The notes under the pieces are model-generated. The model saw only the letters and a program-made list of their open reading frames with translations, was not told where the DNA came from and searched no databases. From Lasiosphaeris hirsuta (lineage: Eukaryota > Ascomycota > Sordariomycetes > Sordariales > Lasiosphaeriaceae), in NCBI GenBank assembly GCA_030549175.1, contig JAUKUA010000004.1:1798001-1862000 (forward strand): a DNA stretch of 64,000 nucleotides. The letters run 5' to 3'. How positions within the stretch are numbered: the stretch's first letter is position 1; each line of letters opens with the position of its first letter. Below, piece by piece: positions 22,775-34,165 of this stretch. The position numbers were made by a program, and so were the translations under genes.

Positions 22775-23208
22775 CAACATTGAGGATGTCATTACAACCG
22801 TCAATCAGCTTCGGCCGACTGGAAGGTGCGTCGACTGTGAATTAGTTGAGAAAGAACCGTCCGACTCACTTGGGAAACCAGATGTACCACTTATATTGTC
22901 GTTCATCGCCCGGCCTCTCTTAATTGTCGCCCCTGATGAGGCAGTCGCTGGTTTAGCTATCTACTACTTTTACAACTTCTCTACTTGGTCAGCCACTCCC
23001 GGAGTTATGCTTGAGTAACTATATATGTGCTCCTAGCATGCAGAAGAATGGGATATGGTAAGCTCTTAATTAGGCTATGGCAAGAGAGGCAGAAAGTGCT
23101 GGCTGCTCGAAAATGGAATGGGTTTGCTTGAGAGAGAATGAAGCGGCGTTACAATTCTATGAGGAACTTGGGGCTGAACGTAAGCATGATTGGGTTATCT
23201 TGAGGTAG
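22775..23208 (+). pseudogene. GNAT N-acetyltransferase relic (diamine acetyltransferase-like)
   Basis: The first part reads LVEKEPSDSLGKPDVP, then LAIYYFYNFSTWSATPGVML, matching the Y/E-K-E-P-D start and the YFFNYSTW..PG..LE core of SAT-like GNAT acetyltransferases. It stops at a TAA immediately after the LE of that core. The acetyl-CoA loop RRMGYGKLLI follows in another frame, and after a further one-base shift the last strand-helix CSKMEWVCLRENEAALQFYE, then ELGAERKHDWVILR, runs to a TAG at 23206-23208. At least two in-frame stops and two frameshifts make it non-functional. The complete order of motifs shows it was once a full gene of about 170 codons. Confidence 0.78.
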
Positions 23209-23872
23209 GCAGTGGGGGCATCCGTAGCCTTGCGGTGAATAGAAGGCCAACGGACCAGACGAGGGAGGTGGAGGGTACCTAATGATTTGTGGCCCTACGG
23301 TCTCCTTCATTCCATTTTGACAAAGGTTACCGCTGTTAAGGGTAACGGCGGTTTGGTAGTTGTCAAAGAGAAAAGGCTGGGGGCGATCTCCAAGTAGCAA
23401 AGGTTTGGGGAAAGACAACATGTTCTGATATATCGAAGGGCTTATAGGGCGGTACAGCTTTTGGCACCCACTACATATCTGTCATGCAGAGAAATGACAT
23501 GTTGCATGATAACCTAGTGATTTATAAGTTTTCAGCTGTGGCCTTATGGTGTGACGCAGCTTGACGAGCGGGGCTGGTTGGACGCCTCCTGAGTTTGTGG
23601 CTTGCAGCTGAACGGCACCACCGCAAAAGCCGTATGTTTTTGTCTCGCTGCCCACCCTCGGAACCTGAGGCAAATGTTGACCACACCCACCACGGACGCA
23701 GCTTTTTGGTGGCATGATGAACCTGTAGCACTGTGATGGGGACAATCCTCTCTGGCGACGATTCATGGTGTTGGGCTCGCATCATGATTTATAATTACCA
23801 CCCAACAACCTCCCATTCCGAGTCCCCTGTGAAACCACAAACGTCGAGCTAAACAAAGAACGATCATCAATT
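23209..23872. other. Intergenic, no gene recognised
   Basis: Short frames on the minus strand (23482-23785) have no recognisable features. The right part is the promoter of the next gene. Confidence 0.55.
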
Positions 23873-24851
23873 ATGGCCACGAATTTTCTTCTTCTTGTCT
23901 CCCTGTACGCGCACTGGGCAGCGGGGTTTGAGTGGACGACCACCTTCGACAGCATTCTCGTCGCCCATCCCTCGCCCACCATCTGCCCCCCACCCAAGGG
24001 CCTTGACTCGTACATTCCAGATGCCAACTACATCGCATGCTGCAACCACTTTTTGGGGGCACAAGCGCTGACGACAGGCCTCGGCCCCGGCTCCCAGCCC
24101 GTATACGCCTGCTGTGTGTCGGGCTACACATGCACCGCCCCAGTCTCGCTGATGAAGGACTGGAGCATTGACTCAAGCGGTGATCTCCAGACAAGGGACC
24201 TGGCCGACCCCCCGTCTCCCACGGCAAGTACGTCCCGTCCCGTCCCTCATTCTGTGCTTCTGCTTTCTTTTATTCTCTGTCTCCCATCCCGCCGAGACAA
24301 AAACAGATCGTCGGCAGCTTTCAAGGTATAATCAGTTTGGTAACCCCAGCACAGTACCAACCGCGACCCTCCCTCCTGCCTTGTCCCGAAGCACAGGAAC
24401 GTTCTCCGGGGCCGGTGCCACCCCGGTCACCACCAGTGCGGGCGTCGTCGTCTACGTGTCCAACGACAACACCAACATTAACACCAACACCAACGGTGGC
24501 GGCGGCGGCGGGGACAATGGCCTCTCGGCTGGCGCCATCGCGGGTATCACGGTCGCCTGTACAGTAGCCATGGCTGTTACATCCGTGCTAGGGGTACGAT
24601 ATGCCCGAAGGCAGGCAAAAATCAAGAAGGAGGAGGCGGGGAAAGCGGTGGCTGTGGAGCTGGTGACACCGTCTCAGGGAGAGAATCAGTATGGGAATAG
24701 GGGAGTAGGAGGGATATCGGAGAGGTATGGCCAGAGCGGTGGATACACTGGCAATAACTGGGGACAAGGACTTGGATCAGCGAGATATAACAGCCAAGGG
24801 GGAGAACTTAGGTATGAGCAGGCTAGTGGATCGGGGGGTATCCGTAGGTAG
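23873..24851 (+). CDS. Mucin-like single-pass membrane protein, possible wall sensor
   Basis: Exons 23873-24227 and 24307-24851 (79-base intron) give 299 residues. Layout: signal peptide (MATNFLLLVSLYAHWAAG), a small Cys-containing ectodomain (YIACCNHF, VYACCVSGYTC) of about 90 residues, a Ser/Thr/Pro-rich stretch (TVPTATLPPALSRSTGTFSG), an Asn/Thr and poly-Gly linker, one membrane helix (AGAIAGITVACTVAMAVTSV, about residues 190-210), then a basic juxtamembrane segment (RYARRQAKIKKEE) and a Gly/Tyr/Gln-rich cytoplasmic tail. This layout is that of fungal Wsc/Mid2-type cell-surface proteins, although no WSC domain is evident. The role as a surface sensor is inference from architecture only. 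Confidence 0.85.
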
Positions 24852-25767
24852 AGGCTAGCAGACAGACATCTTGATGGGTTTGGGCATTATTATGAATCCG
24901 CAAGTCGTCACGGATTCATCTGGAAGGACATCAGAGTAGTGCGCTTAGTCTAGGCTTTTCCAACAAGTCGGTTCCCTTGTTTCTCAGGTATACTAACCCT
25001 ATACCCAATGTGCATCTTGGCTGAACAGCTATTGGCCAACTATTACGATCTTTCTATCAAGAATATTGAAACTCGCCATATTGCATTCAAATTGCGCGAC
25101 CTATAAGCTGTCTTTGGATGGAGCGATGTTTCGTGACCAAGAGTCTGCACGGCGGTTGCCAGCGGTAGATTCTGAGTCGGCTACTTAGGTACTCTACACA
25201 ATACTGACTAATATGCACGAATAGATTTGATACGAAGAGACAAGGTTACATAGCAGCTGGATTATTAGCGAGCCCAAGCGAGCGGGAGCCCTTACTCAGA
25301 GCGGTAAACACTCGGAAACTATATTGCCTTAGGTTATATTGGTCAGTTGCTCCAGTTATTCTTGCCTTGCAGCCTCTTAGTTAGTATAGGAGTGGAGCGT
25401 CTCACTTGGTTACTTAACTCGCTAAGTGGCCTGTCACCCTATCACTGTCAGTGCTTTTCAGCTCTCCATTTTCTGTTATTACACCTTCAGAACAAAGTCT
25501 GCTACTGTGGCAAAGGAGAGCTGCATTGTCTTTACGAATACATAATACCAGTTTCAATCGTTCAGGAGTAAAAGATGCTACCTGACCATGGGGCAAATCG
25601 CCAGTGTTGGACGCTGCTGGCCAGGGATATCGAGATGGTATAAATCAGATGCCTCTCACTGCCGAAGTGGTATGAGACTTTTTAAGCCACAGGTAGGTTT
25701 AATCTTAGTCATCATAACATTTAAAGCCGTCATTATTTTCTCATCGCTTATTACCTAAACCATAACC
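24852..25767. other. Intergenic, no gene recognised
   Basis: Contains no open frame of interest; moderately AT-rich near the right end. Confidence 0.6.
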
Positions 25768-26438
25768 ATGTATACCTCCTTTGTGCCAACTTTCGCTCTC
25801 TTCGCGGCTACTGCTCTGGCAACTCCTACCTCTATGGTACACACCCTCGCGCATGATGTTCCAGAGTCCATTACAAATGTAACCGCATTAGGCATAAATG
25901 TGTACGGCCATATTCCTGGCGACGCCGTAAAAATTGGCGGCAGTTCTTACACGGCGGAGGTGGGTATACTCGCTCACGCCTGTATACTAGCCTAAATCGA
26001 CATCGACTGGACCTCTGTAACGGCATAAGACGGAGCTAAGATAGCTGAGCGGGAGCTAGCCCATATCGGTATTAGGATGTGGTCCAGGATTGGTGTAAGT
26101 CCTTGATGATTTTCCTTTTCTTAATTAACGCTCACATCTCTACAGGTAACGGTAACAATGTGTGGCATGACGACGTGCAATATAACGCTCACCACATTTC
26201 GGACCTCACTATGTATAGTGTTGGGATAAGTTACCGCAGTATTCGCGACAACGAGCATCTTGATTTTAGCAAGTTCAAGGGCTCGGATCACTGCGGTTAG
26301 TATGCTTACTCGGCAGCCGCCTAACCCCAAGTACGTGTTAGCCCACAACTAAATTGAACTGAGACGTTTCTAATAAGCGGTATAACAGCTGGTTGCTTTA
26401 ACTCGCAGGCCATTAACTGTTTCCGCCTTTGGTACTAA
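25768..26438 (+). pseudogene. Small secreted protein gene with two in-frame stops
   Basis: It starts with a clear signal peptide (MYTSFVPTFALFAATALA) and a short ectodomain beginning. The same frame contains two TAA codons (25993-25995 and 26026-26028), both of the kind produced from CAA by C-to-T change. Reading continues to a GT-AG intron (26093-26145), then a segment with NVWHDDVQYNAHH and ISYRSIRDNEHL, a second intron (26296-26388), and a last exon ending AINCFRLWY and TAA. The downstream frame is well kept apart from the stops, so loss is recent or the element was lightly mutated. It resembles small secreted Cys-containing fungal proteins, a group that includes effectors and killer-type proteins, but I cannot assign a family. 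Confidence 0.6.
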
Positions 26439-27346
26439 TAATTGGAAGGAAGGTAAGCTGCGTCTGAACAGCGTTATAAAGGGAGAAGTCAGTTCGAGGA
26501 ATAACAAATACAGCGGAGAGCGTACATATGTCGGTAACAGAAGAAGGGTTAGAAAAATCAGACTTTATATGCGGAGAGGGGCGCTAAACCCGGCGCGGGC
26601 GACAGCGACTTCTCGATTACAGCAGAATGGCGTTCTCGAGCCGGTGAAACGGCAGTCAATCACCATCACCCGCGATAAGAAGACAAATCCAATATCGGAC
26701 AGTGTCACTAGGGGGCATTAGTACTAGGATTTCGACTTCGTTTTCTTCGCGATCCAGGTCCGCAAGAGGGAGATTTCGTACTTAGCATTCAGGACCTGCA
26801 GCTATTTGCAGAGGACATCTTGGGCTGTGGTACCGGGATTAGACTAGTCAATCAGAAATTAGTATTGATGACCCCAACACGTAGTCAAATAGCCAATCAG
26901 AAATCGGCAATCAGCCACCTAGAGCCCCATTTATGTGAAAACACAACTATGAGTTTTCCAGTACCGATGGTCGTATGTGAAAACTTGAGGTCCTCAAGCC
27001 CTCATATAGTCAATCACCAGGGCCTGGAAACAAGGATGTATTTGAAACGCACGAGGACCACAGGCGGGTGTGATATCTATTGTATAATTTTTAGCCCAAA
27101 CTTCTATCCCGAGTTTGTGTCTTAAGTCATTTCTATCGGTCCAGCCAAGGCTCGAGCCTCAACTCGACTCGGAGTCACTCAGCAGTATAATATATCCAGC
27201 ATCAATGCTCTCTTTATCACGCAATCCCAAACATGCTTTTTTCGCCAATGCATCCCAACTCAACAGCAATAATGCCGGGTTTCCTAGCTATCGTATCAAC
27301 CATAACCTCGCGCCCGTAAGTCGTAAAGTCGTTATCGTGACCACCA
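26439..27346. other. Intergenic, no gene recognised
   Basis: Short frames only. The plus-strand frame 26820-27125 has no recognisable features. A few short similar words (AATCAGAAAT) recur near 26848-26902. Confidence 0.5.
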
Positions 27347-29035
27347 TCAGATTTGATACCGATACCTGATCACCTTCAAATCCATGCGGCCCTCGATCTC
27401 AGCGGTGCGCTGCGCGACATCGGGTTGGCTTTCCCAAGCAGCATCGGATTCGCCTCGTTCGAGCTTCTTGTTCATGTTGACAAGCATCGTGCGGAAGATG
27501 GAGCAACCAACAATTGTGATGCCATACATGGCCGTCACAATTCCGTAACTCTTGCGGTAACCGTTCTCCTTCAGGTTCCACACGTAGGACCCAGCAATGT
27601 TACCCAGTTGACTGAAGGCGTTGACCATAGCAAGTGCTACCGCGCGCTTGGCAGGTGGCCGTGGGAACGAGGAGCTGATCCACGAATAGAACACGATGAA
27701 GCTGTTCACGAGTTGTTAGTCAGCTATTCTTGAAATTGGGGGGAAGCGCCGATATACCCTGCGTACGAGCTCGCCTGCAAGAAAAGTGCTACGTAGCGCG
27801 CAGCAATATTTTCGGTGGCCATGCTGATGACGAAACCAACGAGGCCGACGCAAATGGGACCAATGATGTGGAAAAACTAGAATACCACAGTTAGCCCTTG
27901 TTCCGGATTGGGGCCATAGTGGGATGGAGGTACGGACCTTTTCCTGATGGCGATCCGAGCTCCAAGCGATGAGCAACGAAAACATCACTGCTCCCAGCCA
28001 AGGTGGCGAGCTCATGAGCAGAGTCTGGGTTTCGCCATATCCCAAGGTCCGAGTCAAAGAAGGAAAATAGGCGTTGAATGAAAGCCCAACGACATACGTG
28101 GTGAAGGTGAGCATCAGGACGTAAACCTTGACATCCTTCACGACCATGATCAATCCGTCAAAAACGCCTTGCTCGGCCGAATCGGTATCAGCCTCGCCGA
28201 CATCCTCTGTCATACGGTACTGGGCCACCAACCGCTCATCCTCGGTGAAGCCACGCGTGTTGGTGGGTAGATCGGGAAGAATGAAGGCGGCGCTGATGGC
28301 AACGACGATAGTAACAACACCCTCGATCCAAAACAGCCAGCGCCAAGCCGCATGGCCGAGAGTACCATCCATGTTCGACAGCACACCAGCACCAACGAGC
28401 GCCGAAAATGCGTTGGAGATGAGGTTTCCGCAGAACAGGAGAGCATTGCGAAGGCTCAGCTCACGGCGCGTGTACCACTTGGATAGAATCAGAAGCGCGG
28501 CTGGTAGGAAGGCACTTTCGATAACGCCCAAAACAAAGCGGGTTGCCACCATGGCGCCAAAGTTGGTGACCACACCCGTCAGGGTTGAGATGAGGCCCCA
28601 CACGATCATGACGGCTGAGATGTACAGAGACGGGCGCGAGATGCGGTTGATGAAGATGTTGGAAGGCACCTGCATCATTATGTATCCGAAATACAACACG
28701 CTGAGAGAAAACGCATATTGTGTGTTGGTGAGGTGGAGGTCTTTTTGGACAAAATTTCTCGCGGCGGATAGGTTCTGTCTATCGAGGTAATTAAGGATGT
28801 AGATGAGGATAAAGAGGGAGCATCGCGCGTCGAGTTTGCGCTTAAGGGACTTCTCAACCGCAGCACGGCGGGCGGGATCCATGTTGGCGACGGACGATGG
28901 ATGTTGGGGCTTCTCACCCGCCACGCTGTCTTCCACGGCATTGGCGTGCGTCTTGTTAACGCTCGAGGCAGCTGACGAGCTCTTGCTGACATTGCTGACA
29001 TTGCTGCCCTCGCGAACGTGGATTTGGTCGGCCAT
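27347..29035 (-). CDS. MFS permease, anion:cation symporter (ACS/Dal5-like) family
   Basis: Model: complement of exons 27938-29035, 27758-27876 and 27347-27701 (introns 27877-27937 and 27702-27757, the latter with TGACTAAC branch), 523 residues. An upstream in-frame ATG at 29113 exists, but the MADQIHVREGS start is preferred because the extra residues are not typical. The first loop has LNYLDRQNLSAARN, the ACS hallmark, followed by YFGYIMMQVPSNIFINRI and RFVLGVIESAFLPAALLILS. Twelve membrane helices are expected at the plasma membrane. Relatives carry allantoate, nicotinate, pantothenate, biotin or other carboxylates with protons; the substrate here is unknown. There is no metabolic neighbour to guide the choice. 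Confidence 0.93.
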
Positions 29036-29420
29036 TGTGGCGCGAGTTTGAATATTCTTGTTCCAGATTCTTGCTGTGGGTACAAAAAGAAGAATGGGCG
29101 GGAGAGGGGGCAACCATGAGCACCCAAAAAGAGCAAGGGCTAGGACTGGGGACCGCTGGAGTGTCGCTTCATGCTAACATGGCAGGAGCGGCAAGACATG
29201 GAAGGAAGTAGGTATATTAGTATTCTGGTTACGGCCATGACGTGGGTCCCGGCGCCTAGGTTCGCGACTTCTCGCCCTTTTTCCTCTCCCAAACGTGTTG
29301 ATAACGGACCCGCTTTTAGGGCTCCTTGGTATCGCTGTCGTCTGCTGCCATTGGGGGTCGGACCTTGGGGGGGGGGGGCAACTTAGTGGGCCTGCGGGGA
29401 GCGCACCTGACCCGCAGCTT

Positions 29421-29480
29421 CGGCGCTGCTCCGGCGCTGCTCCGGCGCTGCTCCAGCGCTGCTCCAGCGCTGCTCCAGCT
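29421..29480. repeat. Five-copy 12-base tandem repeat
   Basis: The unit CGGCGCTGCTCC and its variant CAGCGCTGCTCC run head to tail for about 60 bases. The change from CGG to CAG partway along splits the array into two subtypes. Confidence 0.95.
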
Positions 29481-30409
29481 GCAATGAACTGCGATGGAGT
29501 CGTGCGAATTCTGCGCCATACGCTAACAGGACGCCGCCCGCAGTCTATGCAGAATTGTTAAGCTAGCAATTCCACTTCCCCAGTCGTGCTTCGCAGTTGT
29601 CCACTTCTCCAATTCCCATTCCCCAGCTTCTCTACGTTCGTCGATAGGAAACGCGGGGCGCAATACGGCGGTAATCCCATCCAACGACGCCACCAGAGGT
29701 CTGAGGTCATCGGAAAGCCAAGAATTATCCCGCCGCCTTTCAAACACGACCTCAGCTCTCGCCTCCTCGCGGAATCGCCAACATGAGCCCTGTGAAACCA
29801 ATCTCTAAGACCATGCGCTGCGGCCAGTAAGACAAATCTAACGATTCGCTGTGTCGTCCGTCGTCTTCTTCACCTAGTCATGAAGGCGCTCGAGCTAAGC
29901 TGCCTAAGCTGGTCAGGATGCCCTCCCTGCGCACGTTACACTGCAGTCTTGCATGGAACGGGTATGCGACCGGTTATTCTATCTTGGCGCTTTCCGTCCT
30001 GACGCCGTGTCAACGAAAACAGGCCGTCCCGCGGACGGGTTCCGGCAGCGCTAACGAACAAGGATTGAATTATAGGCTTGTTGCCGCGAACCAGACACGC
30101 TACATCTGCAAAACAAATTGTCCAAGAAATGATCAAGCGGATATTTACCGGATTTAATTATATTAGGAAGCCGCTGTTTAAATGGTAAAACTGGCACGCT
30201 ATGGTCAGATAAGTTACAGAAGAAGGGGGCCCCTGGATCCGTTGTCAGCCACGTCCAGTATTATTAACGACGGCGAAGGACCGGTATTCCTGGGAATTAT
30301 GAAGCGTTCGTGCTAATGGCGCTAGTTTTGTCAGTGGTTCGTAGGTCGAAAAGGTTCGACTTGTCTAGGGTGTAGGGGAGGTGGAATTATCCATGGACGA
30401 AAAGGGGGT

Positions 30410-30429
30410 GGGGGGGGGGGGGGGGGGGG
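30410..30429. repeat. Poly-G homopolymer
   Basis: Twenty consecutive G residues preceded by GGGGGT. Such tracts can form G-quadruplex structures and are assembly trouble spots. Confidence 0.9.
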
Positions 30430-31050
30430 AGGCGCTTGAGGTGCCTAGCCCTGGGTCGCACGGCCAGAGTCCAACAGCTGTCAGTGTTGTGCTACGAAAT
30501 TGTTACTTCTCCTGCAAATCCGCACTTCTAAGTAGCAACGGTCAAAAAGCCACTTTGACAAGCCATCATCGGACTCGAGGAAAGCTGGTTGCCGGAGGAG
30601 ATGCCGATGCTGACAGTTCCAGCGAACTCGTCCTCCTCCCTCCGCTTATTTCCTTCGCGCCGACCGCTCCGGGAATTACTGCCGACGGCCACCTCACCGT
30701 TCGCTGGTATACCCAAGGCTTTCCTCAACGTTCGTTGCGTAATCGGATTTCACCGCCATGCCAGACCCTGGGCTTCGTTAATATTGATTTCTCTCTGTTC
30801 TTGGCTGCTGCTGTGACGCCGGGAAGATAGGCCATCCACGACGCCTCGGAGTACTGGGGATCTAAGTCCTGCAAGAACGGTTATTTGATGCTACATGAAC
30901 GTAAGCTCCCGTAGGCCCAAAGGCGAGGTCTAGGGATGAGCGCCTGCTGAGCGCCCGCTGGTGCGCTGGCCTTTTGGGTAGGGAAGCCCTCGCTGAGGAG
31001 GTGAAGATCCTAGAAGCCTTGTCACCAGTCAAAGAGATTCCACGCCCTGT

Positions 31051-31160
31051 GTTGAGGTCGGGGGCAGGAGGGCTACCCTCGTGGGTGGTGGGGGACTGAT
31101 GTCGCCGAGGATGACCGTCCTGCCCTCCAGTTGGCGGGCTCGGGCATGCCAATCGCTGGG
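31051..31160 (+). repeat. Dispersed repeat, copy 1
   Basis: Shares an ordered series of short blocks with 33898-33996 in the same orientation: GTTGAGG, GGCAGG, GTGGTGGG, GTCGCCGA, TCCTGCCCTCC and ATCGCTGGG. Divergence between blocks suggests an old, mutated transposon piece. The family is not identified. Confidence 0.55.
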
Positions 31161-31277
31161 ACAAATCAGTGTTGTGCTAAATACCTCGACCGCAATATGT
31201 CCTCGACAAACTTCTAGTCACATCCAGGATCAACTCTTCCCTGCTATCACACTCCACGAGATCAATAAATCTCACTT

Positions 31278-32579
31278 TTAAATATGAACCGGGAAACCCT
31301 TACTCCCCTCTTCCTCGCCAGCAAACTCTTCATCATAGATACTATATAGACTCCCCAGCCAATGATCCAAGATCCCCACCACCTCTCTCACATGCTTCCT
31401 CCTGGTCCTATCCCCTCCGGTACCCCTAACCACCGGCGGCCACGACACCTCCCTCCGACACGTCTCCAATGTGGCCTCATACGCCTCAATTAACAGCAAT
31501 AACTGCAGTTTCTTAGCCCTCTCCCCCCCGTCCCCGGCAGGACCCTGACTCCCATATGAAGAATGTCTCTTCCCTCGCCCCTCCCCCCCATAAAACACCT
31601 TGGCCAACTCGTCCACCAGCAAGTCGGAACATATCTGCAGCCCAACATCATCGCTCGTCCTCCGCGACCTCTGCAGCCCCCGGACCGCAGCCCTTGGCGA
31701 CGGCGCCTCCGACGCTCCGCTCTCACTATCTAAACTCCACCTGCGGCACGTAGACGGACTCGTCTCGGGCATTGTCCACCTCGAAACGTCGTTCCCGTCG
31801 TTCTCATGGCCGTCACTGGTGCCGGCTGGCGAATGCGGCATATCGCTAAGCTCTACGGCTGTGGCTGACGACGACGAGATTGTTGACGTCGAGCGGGCCG
31901 CCCCCGGACATGAGTGTGGGTGCGGCGGAAGCCAGGAGGTATAGGGCCGGGTTTCTGGCTTCGCGGCACGAACTGGACGGGCGTGCTGCCAGGGTGGTGT
32001 CGTGGGTGTCAAGGGTACTAGCGGCGTAACCGAGGGTGATGCTGAGAGGAAGGGGTCATGTAGAGGGCGGTCGCCTAGGCGGGGAGGTGGCTGTTGACGC
32101 TGCCGCTGCGGAGTCCGCGGTGCCGGAGAGTAGTGTCGTCGTCCAGCCGCCAGGGGTGGGAAAGGGGTTGCGATTCTGATCGAGTTGGAGCGGCTGAGCA
32201 TGGGAGACGCGGGTAGGGATGAGGGTTGCAGTGGCTCTGACAGGGTTGGTGAGCGGGTCATAGATTCCATGTCGGGGAGGATGGCGCGGTACGATTCAGC
32301 CAGGTGCGAGGCTCGGTCGTAGCGGGGCTTCTCGCAACGCTCTGGCTCACGGCCGCGCGAGGTGCTATCGCAGCGCTGTCGCGGCCAGTCGGAAATTGAT
32401 GATCTTCGACTAGACGACTTTTCCGGGATCGGGGGTATGTTCTCGCCCTCGAGAATAGCAGCCGGATGGTGTCTGGCGGTGAAGGCTTGGTAGATGGGCA
32501 AGCTGGGAAGATCAGGGAGCTCGGTCGCTGAAGGACGAGGCGGCCGCGTCGGCCGTGGAATGTTTTCAAAGGTAGACAT
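31278..32579 (-). CDS. Disordered protein with conserved-looking helical C-terminus
   Basis: I chose the ATG at 32579 (MSTFENIPRPTRPPRP), giving 433 residues; in-frame ATGs at 32591 and 32759 would add 4 or 60 residues of basic low-complexity sequence. The first 290 residues are rich in Pro, Ser, Arg and Thr with many SP/TP sites, as in phospho-regulated scaffolds. The last 130 residues look folded: DDVGLQICSDLLVDELAKVF, then KKLQLLLLIEAYEATLETCR and VVGILDHWLGSLYSIYDEEF. It is an intact single exon next to gene-poor DNA. I do not recognise a named domain. Confidence 0.75.
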   Translation of the reverse strand: MSTFENIPRPTRPPRPSATELPDLPSLPIYQAFTARHHPAAILEGENIPPIPEKSSSRRSSISDWPRQRCDSTSRGREPERCEKPRYDRASHLAESYRAILPDMESMTRSPTLSEPLQPSSLPASPMLSRSNSIRIATPFPPLAAGRRHYSPAPRTPQRQRQQPPPRLGDRPLHDPFLSASPSVTPLVPLTPTTPPWQHARPVRAAKPETRPYTSWLPPHPHSCPGAARSTSTISSSSATAVELSDMPHSPAGTSDGHENDGNDVSRWTMPETSPSTCRRWSLDSESGASEAPSPRAAVRGLQRSRRTSDDVGLQICSDLLVDELAKVFYGGEGRGKRHSSYGSQGPAGDGGERAKKLQLLLLIEAYEATLETCRREVSWPPVVRGTGGDRTRRKHVREVVGILDHWLGSLYSIYDEEFAGEEEGSKGFPVHI

Positions 32580-33897
32580 GTTGTGGCCCATGACTAGAAT
32601 GCTGAGGTCGATGGCGACCGTATTTGTCTTTAAATATTGAAATGGAGGCTGCTTTTTCAGCTTTCTCCTCGGACCCTTGGTGCGGGAGGGGTTGGTGTCG
32701 CGAGGGTAGTCCGGAGTGGTCTCGCGACGTTTTGGGAAAAGCTGTAAAGTCGAAGGCATCTTGAATCCCTATCAACGATGGAGAGCTAGCGGAGGTTTAT
32801 TGGCGGAATGAAAACCAAGTGGCTGAAAGGACAGAGAAAATCTTTTTTTTCTTGTATCTTTTACAGCCCCCTTCCTAGTGCCCGGCAGATAATCATGTTA
32901 CCTATTGTCATGTCACGCGCAATTGAGCTGGGCTTTTGCAATGCAACCTACTGCCTCCTTTGCACCTTACAGCGTGCTTGCAGCCGTTTTTTGTATCATG
33001 ATGCGTAAAATCCGGGTGGCATGCGCAAACTGGATGCAGGTTCGCGGCATAGCGTAAATGGCGCCAAAGTCAAATGCTGCTCATGCAGACGACTCGGTCT
33101 GGAGATGATCTGATGATGGAAATACTGACCTTTCCCAAGTGCGATCCGACTCGCCACCTCCTCCCACCCCCCCCCCCCGCACTAGCCCCCGTAGAAGCAG
33201 CCGCTGCCGCCTCGCTACCTCTTAGCCGGTTTGGGGCACCGCATCGACGACTTGACTTTGAGGTCTGTTGTTTGAACATTTAGATCTTTATTTTCTCTTC
33301 TAGAGCCCATCTCCCTTGGTGTGCGGGTGTTGCAGTGGTCAAAGCTTTCGCGTTTCGGTCATCAGGAGACGCTCCGAGCCAATCGATTCCCTGCGTAAAT
33401 TGATGGCTTGTTGGTGCTTTGGCCGTGATCCAAGAGGCGTTGCGAGAGTGGAAGACTAGTTAATTAATTGGCTGTTTCTTTTTGAAGCTACTGTTGATCT
33501 TGACGACCTGGGAGGAGCTGCTGACAAGTATGCCAAGCGAGACACTAAAGCTATGACCACCGACAACCCACACACCCAAAACTCGGCTTCCCACGCCTTT
33601 GTTCCACTGTGTGCCCCATCCCCCCAATTCAGGCTGTTAGAACCTGTCAACGGCCGTCAGCAAAGAAGGCGAAGGCCAAGGGATACGGGCCGCATATCAG
33701 CGGTCGCACTCCATCACACTCCATCACAGTCAATTGCAGCCAATTTAACGATAGTCAGTTCAACACTAATACAGCGAGTTAAATCGGCCAAATACACATT
33801 AAAATATCTATCGAATAATGTCGGGTGTGGTGCCGTAAAGCCAAGTCTCCTTTCGTAGCGATATGGGTACCAGGGGGCCTAAGATCCCCCGCGTTGT

Positions 33898-33996
33898 GTT
33901 GAGGCTGTAGGCAGGGGGGATACATGGTGGTGGGAGCTGAAGTCGCCGATTACACTGTACGACCATCCTGCCCTCCGGGTAAGCCGATCGCTGGGG
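33898..33996 (+). repeat. Dispersed repeat, copy 2
   Basis: Same block order as 31051-31160, with short gaps and substitutions. Located 2.8 kb downstream in the same orientation. Confidence 0.55.
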
Positions 33997-34039
33997 TGTC
34001 GGTTGTTGGGGACCTACCCTCCAAGGCCCAGAAGGCGGT

Positions 34040-34165
34040 ATCACACTTCTAGAAAGGCCTTCTAGCATAAATGAAGGCATTTCTAGTATTACAAAAGGCA
34101 TATTTGGTCTCTCATAAGGCCTTTCTGCCATGGTGAAGGACACATTTAGCATTAAAAATGCCTTT
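34040..34165. repeat. Degenerate tandem repeat
   Basis: About five irregular units of roughly 25-30 bases, each carrying AAGGC or its complement GCCTTT followed by TTCTAG or similar. Period and copy number are approximate. Confidence 0.4.

Larger units (their letters stand above)
29036..31277. other. Gene-poor stretch with simple repeats
   Basis: Contains a five-copy 12-base tandem repeat at 29421-29480, a G run of 20 at 30410-30429, and one copy of a dispersed repeat at 31051-31160. The plus frame 30381-30830 begins inside the G run and looks artificial. No gene is supported. Confidence 0.55.

Noticed and set aside
30381..30830. 149-codon plus-strand frame
   Set aside because: It starts at a G homopolymer coding a Gly run and has no domain-like composition or splice sites.
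31278..32759. Start at 32759 for the disordered protein
   Set aside because: The extra 60 residues are basic and low in order, and two ATGs at 32591 and 32579 are closer to the conserved-looking beginning. Transcript data would settle it.
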